Assembly (NCBI GenBank): GCA_035635475.1
Contig: DASQAZ010000139.1
Location: 1 to 15,682 of the forward strand
From: VBOC01 sp035635475
GTDB lineage: Bacteria; Bacteroidota; Ignavibacteria; UBA10030; SZUA-254
Direction: 5' to 3'
DNA: 15,682 nt
Position numbers and translations under genes: made by a program. Below, piece after piece: positions 1-7,977 of this stretch (the first letter of the stretch is position 1; each line of letters starts with the position of its first letter). Below the pieces are notes generated by a model. It was not told the DNA's origin. It worked only from the letters and a program-made list of their open reading frames with translations, and did no database searches.

Positions 1-1081
1 AAAGAGTAAACATGGAGCCGGCGCGGTTGATCTGATGCGCCACACCAACCCGTCGAAGACTCTCACGGAGACCCGTTTCGAGCTCATTGGATCGCCGCTC
101 AAGCCGCGTGTAGATTGAGGGTTGTGCGGACAGGATTGAGAGCGTTTCGCACCCTGCAGCCATCGCCAGCGGAGTGCCCGAGAGCGTTCCAGCCTGGTAG
201 ACCGGTCCGCCCGGAGAAACAAGTTCCATAATTTGTTTCTTGCCCCCATAGGCGCCCACCGGCAGACCACCACCGATGATTTTGCCGAGCGTCGTCAAGT
301 CCCCACTGATTCCGAACCTCTCCTGAGCGCCGCCCGGCGCCAGCCGGAATCCGGTCATCACCTCGTCGAGAATGAGGACGATTCTTTCGGAGGTGCAGAT
401 GTCCCGCAGTTCCTGCAGAAATCCGGGTTTTGGCGGCACGCATCCCATATTTCCAGCGACGGGTTCAACGATGACGGCCGCGATACTGCCCGCGTGAAGC
501 CGGACAAGCTCCCGGACAGATCCGGCGTCGTTGAAGCGGGCGTTGAGCGTGTCCGCGGCAGTCGATTTCGTTACCCCCGGACTGTCGGGCGTCCCGTGCG
601 TCATGGCGCCGGATCCCGCCCTGATTAAAAACGCATCGGCATGCCCGTGATAGCAGCCTTCGAACTTGATGATCTTTTCGCGGCCCGTGTACGCCCTCGC
701 CAGACGAATCGCGCTCATGGTCGCCTCGGTCCCCGAGTTTACCATCCGGACCATCTCGACCGAAGGCATGAGCCGGGTGATGAGTTCGGCCATTTTCAAC
801 TCGAGATCAGTAGGCGCGCCGAAACTTGTCCCGCGTTTTAATGTTTGCTGAAGGACCCGAGTGATTTTGGGATGGGCGTGGCCGAGGATCATCGGCCCCC
901 AGGAGCAGACGTAATCGACAAAGCGGTTTCCGTCGACGTCCCAGAGGTAGGCGTTGCTTGCTTTTTTGATGAAAGGCGGGTCGAGGCCGACATTTCGAAA
1001 GGCGCGGACGGGAGAGTTCACTCCTCCCGGGATGACTTTCTTCGCCCTTTCGAAGAGCTTTCTTGATTTTGCTTGCTTCAG
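1..1081 (-). CDS. hemL: Glutamate-1-semialdehyde 2,1-aminomutase, partial (3' end beyond left edge)
   Basis: This PLP enzyme converts glutamate-1-semialdehyde to 5-aminolevulinate in the C5 route to tetrapyrroles. I translated it by hand: 360 codons stay open to the left edge. Visible family motifs are IPGGVNSPVRAF near the N-terminus, DEVMTGFRLAPGGAQE, the PLP-lysine segment TTLGKIIGGGLPVGAYGG with the lysine at residue 267, GTLSGTPLAMAAG, and INRAGSMFTL at the edge. About 70 residues of the usual ~430 are missing off-window. No ATG, GTG or TTG lies at a sensible place. CTG at 1081 overlaps the hemB TGA (CTGA) and gives the expected N-terminal length and lysine number, so I chose it. It follows hemB directly and is probably translated by coupling to it. 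The identity is very sure; the start codon is an inference. Confidence 0.95.
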   Translation of the reverse strand, partial: MKQAKSRKLFERAKKVIPGGVNSPVRAFRNVGLDPPFIKKASNAYLWDVDGNRFVDYVCSWGPMILGHAHPKITRVLQQTLKRGTSFGAPTDLELKMAELITRLMPSVEMVRMVNSGTEATMSAIRLARAYTGREKIIKFEGCYHGHADAFLIRAGSGAMTHGTPDSPGVTKSTAADTLNARFNDAGSVRELVRLHAGSIAAVIVEPVAGNMGCVPPKPGFLQELRDICTSERIVLILDEVMTGFRLAPGGAQERFGISGDLTTLGKIIGGGLPVGAYGGKKQIMELVSPGGPVYQAGTLSGTPLAMAAGCETLSILSAQPSIYTRLERRSNELETGLRESLRRVGVAHQINRAGSMFTL

Positions 1082-2091
1082 AGGAGTTTTGCCGCGTCCT
1101 TCGCGAAGTACGTAAGGATCATATCCGCGCCGGCCCGCTTGATCCCGGTAAGCATCTCCATCATGACGCGCTGTTCGTCGATCCAGCCGAGGCGGCCGGC
1201 AGCTTTTACCATCGAATATTCCCCGCTCACGTTGTAGGCGGCGGTCGGCATCCGGAAAGTATCCTTCACCCGGCGGAGAACGTCGAGGTACGGCATCGCC
1301 GGTTTTACCATGACGATATCGGCCCCCTCCTCGATGTCGGCCTCGACTTCGCGAAGGGCTTCGTTCGAATTCGCGGGATCCATCTGGTGAGAACGGCGGT
1401 CACCGAACTTCGGGGTGCTCTCCGCGGCCTCCCGGAACGGTCCGTAGAACCCCGATGCGTACTTTGCGGCATACGACATGATGGGCAGATTCGGGAAATT
1501 GTTTTCGTCGAGGATCCTGCGGATCGCCCGTACGCGGCCGTCGAACATATCGGAGGGCGCTACCATGTCGGCGCCTGCCTGCGCGTGAGTCAGCGCTTCC
1601 CGCGCGAGCAGCTCGATCGATTCATCGTTCACGATTTCGGTTCCCCGCACGATACCGCAGTGACCGTGCGACGTGTACTCGCAGAGGCAGACATCGGTTA
1701 CGATGAACAGCTCCGGTATCGCTTTTTTAACGGCATGAATAGCGCGTTGAACGATGCCCAGCTCGTCGTACGCCTCGCTCCCGGCTTCATCCTTGTGTTC
1801 CGGGATCCCGAAGAGGATCACGGCTGGGATGCCGAGCGATTTTACCGACGCGCATTCGCGGACGATCTCGTCGACCGACATCTGGTAGACCCCGGGCATC
1901 GACGATACCTCTTTTTTTACATTCGTTCCGGGGCAGACGAAGAGGGGATAAATCAGATCGTCTTTCGATAGCTCCGTTTCGCGGACCATCGAGCGGAGAA
2001 CCGCGCTCATCCGGGTGCGACGGAGCCGCTTGAACTGCTGCATTTCCGTTTTCGTTCGATATTCGAAAGGGGATTCCTGTGTGTCTTCCAT
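1078..2091 (-). CDS. hemB: Delta-aminolevulinic acid dehydratase (porphobilinogen synthase), zinc type
   Basis: It condenses two 5-aminolevulinate molecules to porphobilinogen in the cytoplasm, using the product of HemL encoded just downstream. The 337-residue protein is full length for the family. RLRRTRMSAVLRSM opens the conserved part. The cysteine triad in DVCLCEYTSHGHCG (C135, C137, C145) marks a zinc-dependent enzyme. The two active-site lysines are K210 in SYAAKYASGFYGPFR and K263 in VMVKPAMPYLD. APSDMFDGR is also intact. The ATG at 2091 has a GAGG about eight bases upstream. An internal ATG at residue 17 would also fit family N-termini but has a weaker ribosome site. The stop overlaps the presumed CTG start of hemL, which points to a hemB-hemL operon. 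Confidence 0.97.
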   Translation of the reverse strand: MEDTQESPFEYRTKTEMQQFKRLRRTRMSAVLRSMVRETELSKDDLIYPLFVCPGTNVKKEVSSMPGVYQMSVDEIVRECASVKSLGIPAVILFGIPEHKDEAGSEAYDELGIVQRAIHAVKKAIPELFIVTDVCLCEYTSHGHCGIVRGTEIVNDESIELLAREALTHAQAGADMVAPSDMFDGRVRAIRRILDENNFPNLPIMSYAAKYASGFYGPFREAAESTPKFGDRRSHQMDPANSNEALREVEADIEEGADIVMVKPAMPYLDVLRRVKDTFRMPTAAYNVSGEYSMVKAAGRLGWIDEQRVMMEMLTGIKRAGADMILTYFAKDAAKLL

Positions 2092-2121
2092 CTGGCTGCC
2101 TCAAGATGCTGTAAGAACCGG

Positions 2122-2150
2122 AATTTACAGAAATGAAAGGGTAACTACAA
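2122..2150 (-). promoter_or_regulatory. Possible hemB-hemL promoter
   Basis: On the minus strand TTGTAG (2145-2150) and TAAATT (2122-2127) are separated by 17 bases, about 30 bases before the hemB start. Both boxes are only partial matches to sigma70 consensus. A 6-bp inverted repeat, CTGTAA/TTACAG at 2109-2130, overlaps the -10 box and could be an operator or leader hairpin. This is tentative. Confidence 0.3.
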
Positions 2151-2164
2151 GCCGTTCCGCCCGG

Positions 2165-2208
2165 GGGTACTGGCTCAGTTTGGGGCTGAGCGGCTCAGTT
2201 TCGATTTG
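2165..2208 (+). repeat. 44-bp inverted repeat, left copy
   Basis: This 44-bp sequence begins GGGTACTGGCTCAG and ends TCAGTTTCGATTTG. It matches the reverse complement of 6679-6722 at 41 of 44 positions, and all three differences are transitions. GGCTCAGTTT occurs twice inside it, and CTGAGCGGCTCAG is a perfect palindrome around one central base. Together the copies bracket the T9SS protein gene. Repeated short motifs inside a terminal repeat are reminiscent of IS21-like element ends, but no transposase is present, so the origin is unknown. Confidence 0.85.
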
Positions 2209-2220
2209 TGAAAATTCTAC

Positions 2221-2246
2221 GAAGCTGAAACATTGAATGCTGCTTC
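2221..2246 (-). terminator. Weak hairpin downstream of the T9SS protein gene
   Basis: GAAGC/GCTTC arms separated by 16 bases are followed on the minus strand by a T-rich stretch (GTAGAATTTT). It could end transcription of the large surface-protein gene before hemB, but the stem is only 5 bp. Confidence 0.2.
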
Positions 2247-2321
2247 ATATAATTTTTTGACCATTCGCAAGCGCCCTACCCTCCCTCTCCCGACTAGATG
2301 GGGTACAGTTTAACTTGGCAC

Positions 2322-5300
2322 TCATTTCAGGAGCAACATTTTTTTCACACTGACAATCCAGAGCCCCGCCGTGCCTTCCTCGGGATCGGAGAGAGTCTCA
2401 GTTATCAGCTGATAAAAGTAGACCCCCGATGATAGGCGATTGCCGTCAAATTCAACTTCCTGCGCTCCGTCGTCCATATTCTGATGGTCTAGGAGGGTTG
2501 CTACCACCTGGCCGAGCACATTATAGACCTTTAGGGTGACGCGTGCCGGATCTGCGAGGTCGAACTGGATCGTCGTGGTGGGATTGAAAGGGTTCGGATA
2601 ATTCTGATAGAGCTCGCTCATCCTCGGCAGCGAAGATTGATCGACAGGCGACGAGGTGAAATTCGCCGGCACAGCACCGGGGGTGGGATGGAGGTAGGGA
2701 ACGTCGGCAAGCCTCCTCACTCCGCTCAGACTGGTCTTCGCCGCGAAGCTGATCGTATCGATCGTGCCGTCGGTGAAAGCGCTGTCGATCCTGTGGATCA
2801 CCTCGAGGACAGCATTGAAATCTGCGCTGCCGATCTTCGACTGCAGCGTGAGGCAGGAGAGCAGTGAATCCGCTTTCCGGCAAATGGTATCGACCCTCTG
2901 GCCGTTGAACGGATTCGTTGGATCGTTCGGATCGGAAAAAGTAAGCTCACCCAAGCCGTTCGGGAATTTGTTCGTGGCACTTGCGGCGATATTCAGTTTC
3001 AACGCCAATAGTTCCCCGAAGAGCACGTTGCTCTGTTTGTTCGGCGGAAGACTGGTGAGTTGACTCTTCATCGAATCATTGGTATCGAAGCGGTTCAGGC
3101 ACTTCGGCCCGAGCGTGTGCTTCATGCTCGTCCGGGGAACGATCAGCGACTTCAGCACATTTGCGTACGTCGCAAGCTTCACTGAACCCGCCCCCTTCGG
3201 TCCCCTGGGAACGCCGATCACGAGGGGTGAAACGCCGCTAAAGAATGTGCCGGACCCCTGACCAAATCCCTTGGGGAAGAGCTCCTCACCTACATTGTGA
3301 AGGTTCGGCAGCGGCAGCGATGGGTCGTTCCGCTTCCAGCCCGGAGCATTCTTGCTGTATTTGAGGGTAATTGGCGTTGGGGAAGTAGCCCACGTCACCG
3401 AGACCTCGAACTTCTTCCCCATAAAGCCCCTTCCATCGATCTGGAAGCTGTCGCCCAACGCGATCGGACTGACGGTGTGATACGCGACCGTCTTGACGCT
3501 GTCCCACGGCGTGGTAGGCGCAAGCGTGTCGGCCTTGAGTTTGCCGACTGTCGTGATTCCATTCGACGGCATGTTGAACTTCAGCGTGAAACCGGTCGCG
3601 GCGCTCGGCGCGCCGATATTGAGCTTGAAAAAGACCCGGTCCGGCTTTCGCTTTATGGACTTCGATTTTCCCTTTCGATCGACCGACGACGCCCATTCAT
3701 CGTAGAGGGCTGTACGATAATGCTGGTAGATTTGATCTGAGGCGTTCACAAAATCCACGGTATCAATCTGGCCGCCGGCGACAGATAGACCAACGGCACT
3801 ATCTGTGGAGGCGACGCTCAATCCATATAATACATAACCGAGGCGGGTCCAGCCGGCGACCCCGGCTTCGAACGCAACGTAGGTGCCATCGGTGAGATTG
3901 TTTGCCGTTACTGAGACCGCATCTCCGGACGCTACGGTCGGACCGGACACGGAACCCGAGCGCACTTCCAGATGCCAGCCCGTTGCGGTACGATCGAGGG
4001 AGGTTGAGAAACTGCCGTCGTTATCCTGGAACTTTCGGACCGTAATGGAGTTTGGCTGGAAGTTGCCGAAGTCGTTCCCCTTTGAGCTGTCGCCAGATGC
4101 AAGCGTGATGGAATAACTCCCCGAAACAGGATATGTCCGGACCCATCCGGCTTTGGAATCTTCAGTTATGGTGTAGCCTCCGGCGGCAAGGCAGGTGAAG
4201 ATATAATTGCCGTTTGCATCGGTGAGCGTGGAAGCGGTCCGAGTCCCGGTCAATCTGATTTTCCAGTATGGAATAGCCGGCTCGAGCGGGTCCTTTACGC
4301 CGTTATTATTCAGATCCTGGAATTTCATACCGCTGATCGACCCTCCCGCGCCCGGCCGGACATAGACCAGCATCACATCATCAATCCGAAGCCGGGCACC
4401 TGCAGCCGAGTAATCGTGGAAGCCGATATAATAGAACGAATCGATGGGTACGCTGAACTCCTGTTCAACGTACTCCCAGTTAAAGTTTGTGTTAAATGCA
4501 CGGTTATTTATAATCGTTCCCATGGCAGTGGCGGTGGGAGCGAGGCCGATTGCTACTGCAAGAGAGTCGAACGGAGTGACAGTCGATGACGTTCGATCGT
4601 ACCAGCTCAGGCGATAGATCCTTCCGCATTGCAGGCGGACCGGCCGTGAGTCAAGCCAATCGTCGGCGCTCCCATCCCCGAGATTCGTCGATCCACAGAG
4701 TGCGGACGCGGGTGATGAAAAGGCGAAGGCATCACGCACCCAGGTGAATCCGCCGTTCACGTTTTCAATCGACCAGCAGGGGGGAGGGAAGTTCGTGTTG
4801 CCGAAATCTTCCGTCAGCAACGTCGTGCCGGGCACAGGCGGCGCGTCAACCTGGTTCCCGAAATCGTTTCCGTCAAGGATGCTGTTCTGCGTTACGGTAA
4901 GGGTGTAAGTGCCCGCGCACGGGGAGGTTTGAACATAGCCGGGGTCAACCCGCTCGCTCACGGTATACGTTCCAGGTGCAAGCGAATCGAATGAATAGTG
5001 TCCGTTAGCATCCGTCAGGGTTGAGTCGGTTTTTCCCCCGGAGAGGCGCAAGAGCCGGTTCGGCAGTCCGGGTTCACCATTATCTCTGAGGCCGTTCCCG
5101 TTTGCATCATTGAAGACTCCTCCGTTAATATAGGTGAAGGGCAGCGCCTGCAGTCGGATGTCCTGATTTTGAGTGGTGCCGACGACGAATGTGAGCGTTG
5201 TATCCTTGGGGTAGTATGTCGGCGATGTCACGTGGACTGTCGGCGTGAGCGTTGGGTCGTCTTGATAGTAATTAAATGAAAAGTTTCCGGAGACATTTAC

Positions 5301-6452
5301 CATCTCAAAGGTTGTCGCGATACTCATCGTCGCGGATATCGGATTGTTCGTGGCTGAATCCCGCACCGTCCCCTGGACGACGGTGGTTGAACCGTCGACG
5401 AAATGATAAACGGCGCCCGGCCATTTGGGTGAAAATGAATTTGTACTCCCTGCGAGCCATAAGTCCTTAAAGGCGAGGGGATTGAGTTTCAGGTTCCAGG
5501 CGCTGAAACCGGAATATCCCCCTGAAAGATCGATCTTAATCCCGTCCTGAAAATGTTGATATGTCAAGCCCCCATCCGTCGTCCGGTCGATTCCGTAACC
5601 ATTGGAAGAAAACCTGCCGACATAGACTGTCTCAGGGTGCGCCTCGTCGAGAACAATCGACCAGAGCGATGTATCCCTTAAGATCGGAGTTCTGGACCAT
5701 GAATCTCCCCCATCCGTTGTCTTGATCAAGCCGCAGTTCGTTTCCGGTGGAAAGTCGACAAAAACATTCGCGTACCCGATCCGGGGATGTGAGGGGTTGA
5801 AAACAATTTTCGGGACTTCGTTCGTGCCCGCATTATAGACTTGTCTCCAGGTGACGCCCCAGTCGGTGCTCTTACTCAACGTTCCGTTGCCCGTCCCCGC
5901 AAGGATGATATTTCCGCTGTCGGGCCGGACGGTCAGCCCGCAGACCATTGTTCCGATCGTGGACTGGATCGTCCACGAATTCCCCCTGTCGAGACTGCGA
6001 TAGACATTTGTGGTGAAGAAATCTCCGGCAAACATCGTATCCGGATGCTGCTTGTCGAAGTCGATACTTTCACCATCGATGCCGAAGTTCGGTAACACAT
6101 CGTTCCAGCTTTGCCCTCCATTCGTCGTTCTCCACATGCCGCCCTGGTCCCGCAAAACAAATATCGTCAGAGTATCTCTCGGGTGTACGAGGATATTTCT
6201 CATTCCGCGAAACGGGCCCGGGACGGGATTCAACTGAGTCCACGTTTTGCCCTTATCTCGCGAGACATTCAGAACGCCCTGCCGGTCCTCGGCGTAGATT
6301 GTGTTCGGGTTGAGCGGATTGATGGCGACATTGTAACCTACGCTTTCGAAGCGCTCGCGCCAGAATTTGGATTGAGCATCGACCGCACTTGCTGCGATCA
6401 TCATGAGCCCGAAGAACGCGCAGCGGCGGAGCAGATGGTCACGAATATTCAT
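2322..6452 (-). CDS. Large T9SS-exported mosaic surface protein (beta-propeller, SdrD-B-like modules, sorting domain)
   Basis: This 1376-residue protein is predicted to be exported to the cell surface or medium by type IX secretion. Residues 1-26 form a signal peptide, with cleavage likely after AVDA. Residues about 40-340 carry BNR/sortilin-like propeller repeats (SRDKGKTWTQL, RTTNGGQSWNDV, RSLDRGNSWTI, KTTDGGDSWSR). About 357-437 resembles a carboxypeptidase-regulatory domain. SdrD-B-like modules lie near 442-535 and 704-800 (DANGNGLRDNGEPG, DLNNNGVKDPLEP, TDANGxYxF), with a diverged third module to about 903. A jelly-roll, MAM/adhesin-like module fills about 545-700. Residues about 905-1275 match nothing I recognise. 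The end, 1281-1376, is a T9SS type A sorting domain (LYQNYPNPFNPTT, VYNVLGQVV, SSGVYFYQL, terminal KKMLLLK). GGAGGA lies five bases before the ATG. No catalytic residues are evident; an adhesin or binding role is an inference. Confidence 0.9.
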   Translation of the reverse strand: MNIRDHLLRRCAFFGLMMIAASAVDAQSKFWRERFESVGYNVAINPLNPNTIYAEDRQGVLNVSRDKGKTWTQLNPVPGPFRGMRNILVHPRDTLTIFVLRDQGGMWRTTNGGQSWNDVLPNFGIDGESIDFDKQHPDTMFAGDFFTTNVYRSLDRGNSWTIQSTIGTMVCGLTVRPDSGNIILAGTGNGTLSKSTDWGVTWRQVYNAGTNEVPKIVFNPSHPRIGYANVFVDFPPETNCGLIKTTDGGDSWSRTPILRDTSLWSIVLDEAHPETVYVGRFSSNGYGIDRTTDGGLTYQHFQDGIKIDLSGGYSGFSAWNLKLNPLAFKDLWLAGSTNSFSPKWPGAVYHFVDGSTTVVQGTVRDSATNNPISATMSIATTFEMVNVSGNFSFNYYQDDPTLTPTVHVTSPTYYPKDTTLTFVVGTTQNQDIRLQALPFTYINGGVFNDANGNGLRDNGEPGLPNRLLRLSGGKTDSTLTDANGHYSFDSLAPGTYTVSERVDPGYVQTSPCAGTYTLTVTQNSILDGNDFGNQVDAPPVPGTTLLTEDFGNTNFPPPCWSIENVNGGFTWVRDAFAFSSPASALCGSTNLGDGSADDWLDSRPVRLQCGRIYRLSWYDRTSSTVTPFDSLAVAIGLAPTATAMGTIINNRAFNTNFNWEYVEQEFSVPIDSFYYIGFHDYSAAGARLRIDDVMLVYVRPGAGGSISGMKFQDLNNNGVKDPLEPAIPYWKIRLTGTRTASTLTDANGNYIFTCLAAGGYTITEDSKAGWVRTYPVSGSYSITLASGDSSKGNDFGNFQPNSITVRKFQDNDGSFSTSLDRTATGWHLEVRSGSVSGPTVASGDAVSVTANNLTDGTYVAFEAGVAGWTRLGYVLYGLSVASTDSAVGLSVAGGQIDTVDFVNASDQIYQHYRTALYDEWASSVDRKGKSKSIKRKPDRVFFKLNIGAPSAATGFTLKFNMPSNGITTVGKLKADTLAPTTPWDSVKTVAYHTVSPIALGDSFQIDGRGFMGKKFEVSVTWATSPTPITLKYSKNAPGWKRNDPSLPLPNLHNVGEELFPKGFGQGSGTFFSGVSPLVIGVPRGPKGAGSVKLATYANVLKSLIVPRTSMKHTLGPKCLNRFDTNDSMKSQLTSLPPNKQSNVLFGELLALKLNIAASATNKFPNGLGELTFSDPNDPTNPFNGQRVDTICRKADSLLSCLTLQSKIGSADFNAVLEVIHRIDSAFTDGTIDTISFAAKTSLSGVRRLADVPYLHPTPGAVPANFTSSPVDQSSLPRMSELYQNYPNPFNPTTTIQFDLADPARVTLKVYNVLGQVVATLLDHQNMDDGAQEVEFDGNRLSSGVYFYQLITETLSDPEEGTAGLWIVSVKKMLLLK

Positions 6453-6456
6453 GGCA

Positions 6457-6462
6457 TCCTCC
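6457..6462 (-). promoter_or_regulatory. Strong ribosome binding site of the T9SS protein gene
   Basis: GGAGGA sits a few bases before the ATG at 6452. It fixes the start and places the predicted signal peptide exactly at the N-terminus. Confidence 0.75.
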
Positions 6463-6527
6463 GTAAGGACGGGAGTGAGTTAATGAGGTTGGGAGTGTTT
6501 AGCCCTGCATACACAGGACGACGCCAA

Positions 6528-6556
6528 AATGTAATGAAATTGCATATTCATGTCAA
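6528..6556 (-). promoter_or_regulatory. Promoter of the T9SS protein gene
   Basis: On the minus strand a perfect TTGACA (6551-6556) is followed after 17 bases by TACATT (6528-6533). The wider TACATTTTG also approximates the Bacteroidota -7 box TAnnTTTG. It lies about 75 bases upstream of the start and inside the inverted repeats, so the gene carries its own promoter. Confidence 0.6.
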
Positions 6557-6678
6557 GAGATGGTACTGGCCCTCTTTGCTTGACCAGCCCCCTGTGGTGA
6601 TGCCAATGAAACACAAACTGAAATCGATGTAACATTCCAACGAGACAAACGCTTCAATCTTGTGATGGGCGTACCTGT

Positions 6679-6722
6679 CAAATCGAAACTGAGCCACTCA
6701 GCCTCAAACTGAGTCAGTACCC
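6679..6722 (-). repeat. 44-bp inverted repeat, right copy
   Basis: Read on the minus strand this copy begins GGGTACTGACTCAG and ends TCAGTTTCGATTTG. It is the inverted partner of 2165-2208, with 41 of 44 positions identical. Similarity stops sharply on the inner side; on the outer side both copies adjoin different CCCGGG-rich sequence. It begins about 30 bases after the stop codon of the neighbouring glycosyltransferase gene. The pair encloses 4558 bp. Confidence 0.85.
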
Positions 6723-6750
6723 GCCCGGGGAGGCGACGCGCGTTTGCGCT

Positions 6751-7977
6751 TCAAAGTCTTCCCAGCACGTCCTTGAGAATATCCCGTGCCGCGTGGGGCC
6801 TGGCGAGCCCGGCCGCACGGTTCCTCATTGTAGAAAGAAGACCGGGCTCTTCGATCAGACGGCGGAGTTTATAATGAAGGTTTTCAAAACCGTGCGCGCT
6901 GATCGCGGCGCCATGCTCGATAAGGTAATCGGCATTCCGCCCCTCCTGTCCGGGGAACGGATCGAGGATCAGGAGAGGAAGGTGCCTGGCGAGGGCTTCG
7001 GAGACGGTCAACCCGCCCGCTTTCGTGATGACGAGGTCGGAACATGCCATCGTCTGATCGACGAAGGTGATATACTCGTAGATACGCGCCCGGACATTCG
7101 GGGGGAACGCCATCTTGCTGAGCTTGCCGTAGAGGCCCCGGTTTTTTCCGCACACCACGATGAGCTGGTGATCTCTTCGTGCGTCCGTTCCGAGGAAGCG
7201 GGCAACCGAGCCGGCAAGCTCGTCGACCACGCCAATGCCGTACCCGCCCGAAAGAATCAGAATCGTAAAGCATCCGGACGGGATGTCGAGCCGTTTCCGC
7301 GCCGCCTGCCGCGACATCCGTAACCCGAACTGGGGCATGATCGGGATGCCCGAAACCCCGATGTTTTCGGGGGGGATGCCGTGCGTTTGTATGCTCCATG
7401 CCGCCTCATCGGTCGCCGCATAGTAGCGGCTGATCGCACGGCTGACCCAGAGGGAATGAACGTCATAATCGGTGGGCACGGCGAAAAACGGGATCTGCCA
7501 GCCCGGATTCGAGATCTCGTCCTCGATAGCGAGATACGGGAGAAAGTGCGTGCAGATGACTGCGTCCGGTTTTAACGTGGACAATTCTTTCAGATACTTT
7601 TTATAATTGAAATGATCGAAGAGCTTCATCAACCCGGCCTTGGCTCTGAGCGGCTTCCTCGAGTCCGATTTTTTATAAAGATACCCCCACAACCCGGGCG
7701 ACCTCTGTACAATTTCATAATAGGAATCGCCGTACAACTTTTTGAAGAGCGGAGAGGTGAAGTCAAGCACATCGGCATGGCTGATGGTGACCGGCCGGGG
7801 GAGAAATTCAGCCGCGGCCAGCAAAGCTTCTCCGGCGCGAACATGCCCGGCGCCGACGGTCGCGGAAACTATCAGAATCGATTTCTTCCGCCCCCGTCCC
7901 GTCATGTCCCGCAGCGTCCCGCTCTGCGGGATCAAGCCGGGACCGAGCCGGGACCCGTGCGCCCGCCTCTCCCTCAT
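6751..7977 (-). CDS. MGDG-synthase-like glycosyltransferase (GT28 type)
   Basis: The protein has the two-domain GT-B layout of monogalactosyl- and processive diacylglycerol glycosyltransferases, which move a sugar from a UDP-sugar to diacylglycerol at the inner membrane. The N-terminal half shows SILIVSATVGAGH (GAGH at 42-45), DVLDFTSPLFKKLY and the segment ending VPTDYDVHSLW. The C-terminal half shows SGGYG (243-247), then the nucleotide-sugar motif ITKAGGLTVSEAL (317-329) and PGQEGRN (342-348). I chose the ATG at 7977, giving 408 residues. It overlaps the permease stop by four bases (ATGA) and has AGGAGAGG just upstream. A later ATG at 7905 lacks a clear ribosome site but is nearer the conserved start. 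Longer upstream extensions merely shadow the permease gene. The acceptor lipid and sugar cannot be told from sequence. Confidence 0.85.
   Translation of the reverse strand: MRERRAHGSRLGPGLIPQSGTLRDMTGRGRKKSILIVSATVGAGHVRAGEALLAAAEFLPRPVTISHADVLDFTSPLFKKLYGDSYYEIVQRSPGLWGYLYKKSDSRKPLRAKAGLMKLFDHFNYKKYLKELSTLKPDAVICTHFLPYLAIEDEISNPGWQIPFFAVPTDYDVHSLWVSRAISRYYAATDEAAWSIQTHGIPPENIGVSGIPIMPQFGLRMSRQAARKRLDIPSGCFTILILSGGYGIGVVDELAGSVARFLGTDARRDHQLIVVCGKNRGLYGKLSKMAFPPNVRARIYEYITFVDQTMACSDLVITKAGGLTVSEALARHLPLLILDPFPGQEGRNADYLIEHGAAISAHGFENLHYKLRRLIEEPGLLSTMRNRAAGLARPHAARDILKDVLGRL

Noticed and set aside
1063..1971. 302-codon open frame on the plus strand
   Set aside because: It is fully antisense to hemB, whose motifs are complete; a high-GC shadow with no recognisable domain.
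2165..6722. Complete insertion sequence
   Set aside because: The inverted repeats are clear, but no transposase or clear target duplication is present, so I call only the repeats.
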